Positions 13,466-14,651 of a stretch of DNA of 14,651 nt are shown here, in pieces (position 1 is the stretch's first letter; every line of letters begins with the position of its first letter). Made by a program: the position numbers and the translations under genes. The notes under the pieces were generated by a model. The model made no database searches and was not told the DNA's origin. It saw only the letters and a list, made by a program, of their open reading frames with translations. The stretch is from positions 1 through 14,651 of the forward strand of contig CANQKU010000015.1 in assembly GCA_947624535.1 (NCBI GenBank), given 5' to 3'. The DNA is from an uncultured Bacilli bacterium. Lineage in GTDB: Bacteria > Bacillota_I > Bacilli_A > RF39 > UBA660.

Positions 13466-14651
13466 ATGTTTATCTATATTATTTTACTAGTAATTATTGC
13501 TATAGTAGTTATTAAACAATCTAATAAATCACTTCATATGTTGCAACAAAACTTATATAATGAAAATAATCGCTATTTAAAATGGGTATGGAAAAATAAA
13601 ATAAATTTTTTTAATGTTCAATTATTAGCAATTGCTCTATCTATTATAGGAATTTTTCTTATAGAGTCTAAAAAAAATTTCTTAATTCCTATAGTAATAA
13701 TTTTAATGATACTTTTTATAATGCATTATTATCAGTTAATAAAACTAGATGCAAAAGAACAAAATAAAAAGCCATTAGCTATTACTAAGAGAGTTAAAAG
13801 ATTAATTTTTACTACTACAGTGTTATATCTTATTCCTATAGTAATTTCTTGCTTTTATTATGATGACTTACATATAGTTTGGATTATTTTATCAATTATT
13901 ATAATTTTATCTTATTTAAATCAATTTATTGTTTTTCTTGCTAATATTATTAATTTTCCTTATGAAAGAGGAGTATATTATTACTATATGAATAAAGCAA
14001 GAACTACTTTAAAAAATAGAACTAATCTAAAAGTAGTAGGTATCACTGGTAGCTATGGTAAAACAAGTAGTAAAAATATATTAGCTGATATTTTAAATGT
14101 TAAATATAATACTTTGCCAAGTCCAAAAAATTTTAATACACCTAATGGGCTTATGATGACAGTAAATAATCACTTAGATAAATTTACGGAAATTTTAATA
14201 GCTGAGATGGGTGCTTATGTAAGAGGAGAGATTAAACAACTTTGTGACTTAGTTCATCCAAAGTATGGAATTTTGACAACAATAGGAACAGCACATTTAG
14301 AAAGTTTTGGTAGTGAAGAAAATATTCAAAAGACAAAGTTTGAGTTAATTGAGTCATTACCAAGTGATGGTATTGGAGTATTAAATGGGGATGATCCAAA
14401 GCAAGTAAATTACAAATTAAAAAATAAAGTTAAAACGATTTGGATTGGTATAGATAATTTAGATGTGGACGTTAAAGCTCTAGATATAAAATGTAATCAT
14501 AAGGGAACTAGTTTTAAAGTACAGTTTAAGGATGATATGAAGAAGTATGAATTTCAAACTAGGTTATTAGGAAAACATAATGTATATAATATTTTAGCTG
14601 CTATTGCTTTAGGAAAAGAGTTAGGTATTACTATTTTTGAACTTCAGCAAG
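13466..14651 (+). CDS. murF: MurF-like Mur ligase with N-terminal membrane region, truncated by window end
   Basis: MurF adds D-Ala-D-Ala to the UDP-MurNAc-tripeptide, the last cytoplasmic step of wall precursor synthesis. The reading frame is open from ATG 13466 (AAGGAGG at 13451-13457) to the window edge, 395 codons, without a stop. The first 165 residues are unlike classic MurF: about five hydrophobic helices (near 2-16, 51-66, 72-89, 113-132, 137-165). The Mur ligase part begins near residue 187 with the ATP loop GITGSYGKTSS (192-202), followed by NFNTPNG (typical of MurF), AEMGA, and GTAHLESFGS. The D-Ala-D-Ala-binding C-terminal part lies outside the window. The MurF call rests on the NTPNG and GTAHLE motifs; another Mur ligase-like activity is possible. 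Confidence 0.85.
   Translation, partial: MFIYIILLVIIAIVVIKQSNKSLHMLQQNLYNENNRYLKWVWKNKINFFNVQLLAIALSIIGIFLIESKKNFLIPIVIILMILFIMHYYQLIKLDAKEQNKKPLAITKRVKRLIFTTTVLYLIPIVISCFYYDDLHIVWIILSIIIILSYLNQFIVFLANIINFPYERGVYYYYMNKARTTLKNRTNLKVVGITGSYGKTSSKNILADILNVKYNTLPSPKNFNTPNGLMMTVNNHLDKFTEILIAEMGAYVRGEIKQLCDLVHPKYGILTTIGTAHLESFGSEENIQKTKFELIESLPSDGIGVLNGDDPKQVNYKLKNKVKTIWIGIDNLDVDVKALDIKCNHKGTSFKVQFKDDMKKYEFQTRLLGKHNVYNILAAIALGKELGITIFELQQ

Noticed and set aside
1..14651. CRISPR arrays, insertion sequences, tRNA or rRNA genes, phage modules
   Set aside because: Looked for on both strands by eye; no repeat-spacer pattern, transposase or RNA gene was found.

Overview
The window is a very AT-rich stretch of an uncultured, low-GC Bacillota genome. 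It looks like one of the genome-reduced gut Bacilli lineages near the Mollicutes or Erysipelotrichia (RF39-like); this placement is my inference from gene content, AT-rich codons, Shine-Dalgarno sites and a T-box. It uses the standard bacterial code: TGA ends two genes, both within or next to ATGA overlaps, and TGG encodes Trp. All genes but one lie on the + strand.

Region 1 (1-3975) is a tight run. It holds the C-terminus of an FtsW/RodA/SpoVE polymerase, the DNA-uptake genes comEA and comEC (overlapping by 32 nt, comEC starting at TTG), and the helicase loader dnaI. Region 2 (4058-4684) is a small secreted protein with a TasA/camelysin-type (SipW-like) signal peptide.

Region 3 (4690-7282) is a threonine T-box transcription unit. 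It has a clear sigma-A promoter, a T-box leader with an ACT specifier, a leader terminator, an unrecognised 173-aa gene, and a threonyl-tRNA synthetase without the N-terminal TGS domain, coupled by ATGA. A perfect 16-bp hairpin ends the unit. The order dnaI then thrS resembles the Bacillus arrangement.

Region 4 (7293-12072) is a reduced dcw (division and cell wall) operon: promoter, three GTGG boxes at 10-bp pitch (MraZ operator), mraZ, rsmH, ftsL, a PASTA-containing class B penicillin-binding protein, and an unrecognised one-pass membrane protein. A probable bidirectional terminator follows, so the usual mraY-murD-ftsQAZ continuation is absent here.

Region 5 (12066-14651) has a small minus-strand hypothetical gene, a 300-bp divergent promoter region, an alpha/beta hydrolase, and a MurF-type ligase with an N-terminal five-helix membrane region that runs off the window end. 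Much of the window therefore serves envelope growth and division (FtsW/RodA, MraZ-RsmH-FtsL-PBP, MurF), alongside DNA uptake, replication and tRNA charging. No RNA genes, insertion sequences, phage genes or CRISPR arrays were seen. The least explained items are the T-box-controlled 173-aa protein and the membrane protein behind the PBP gene.
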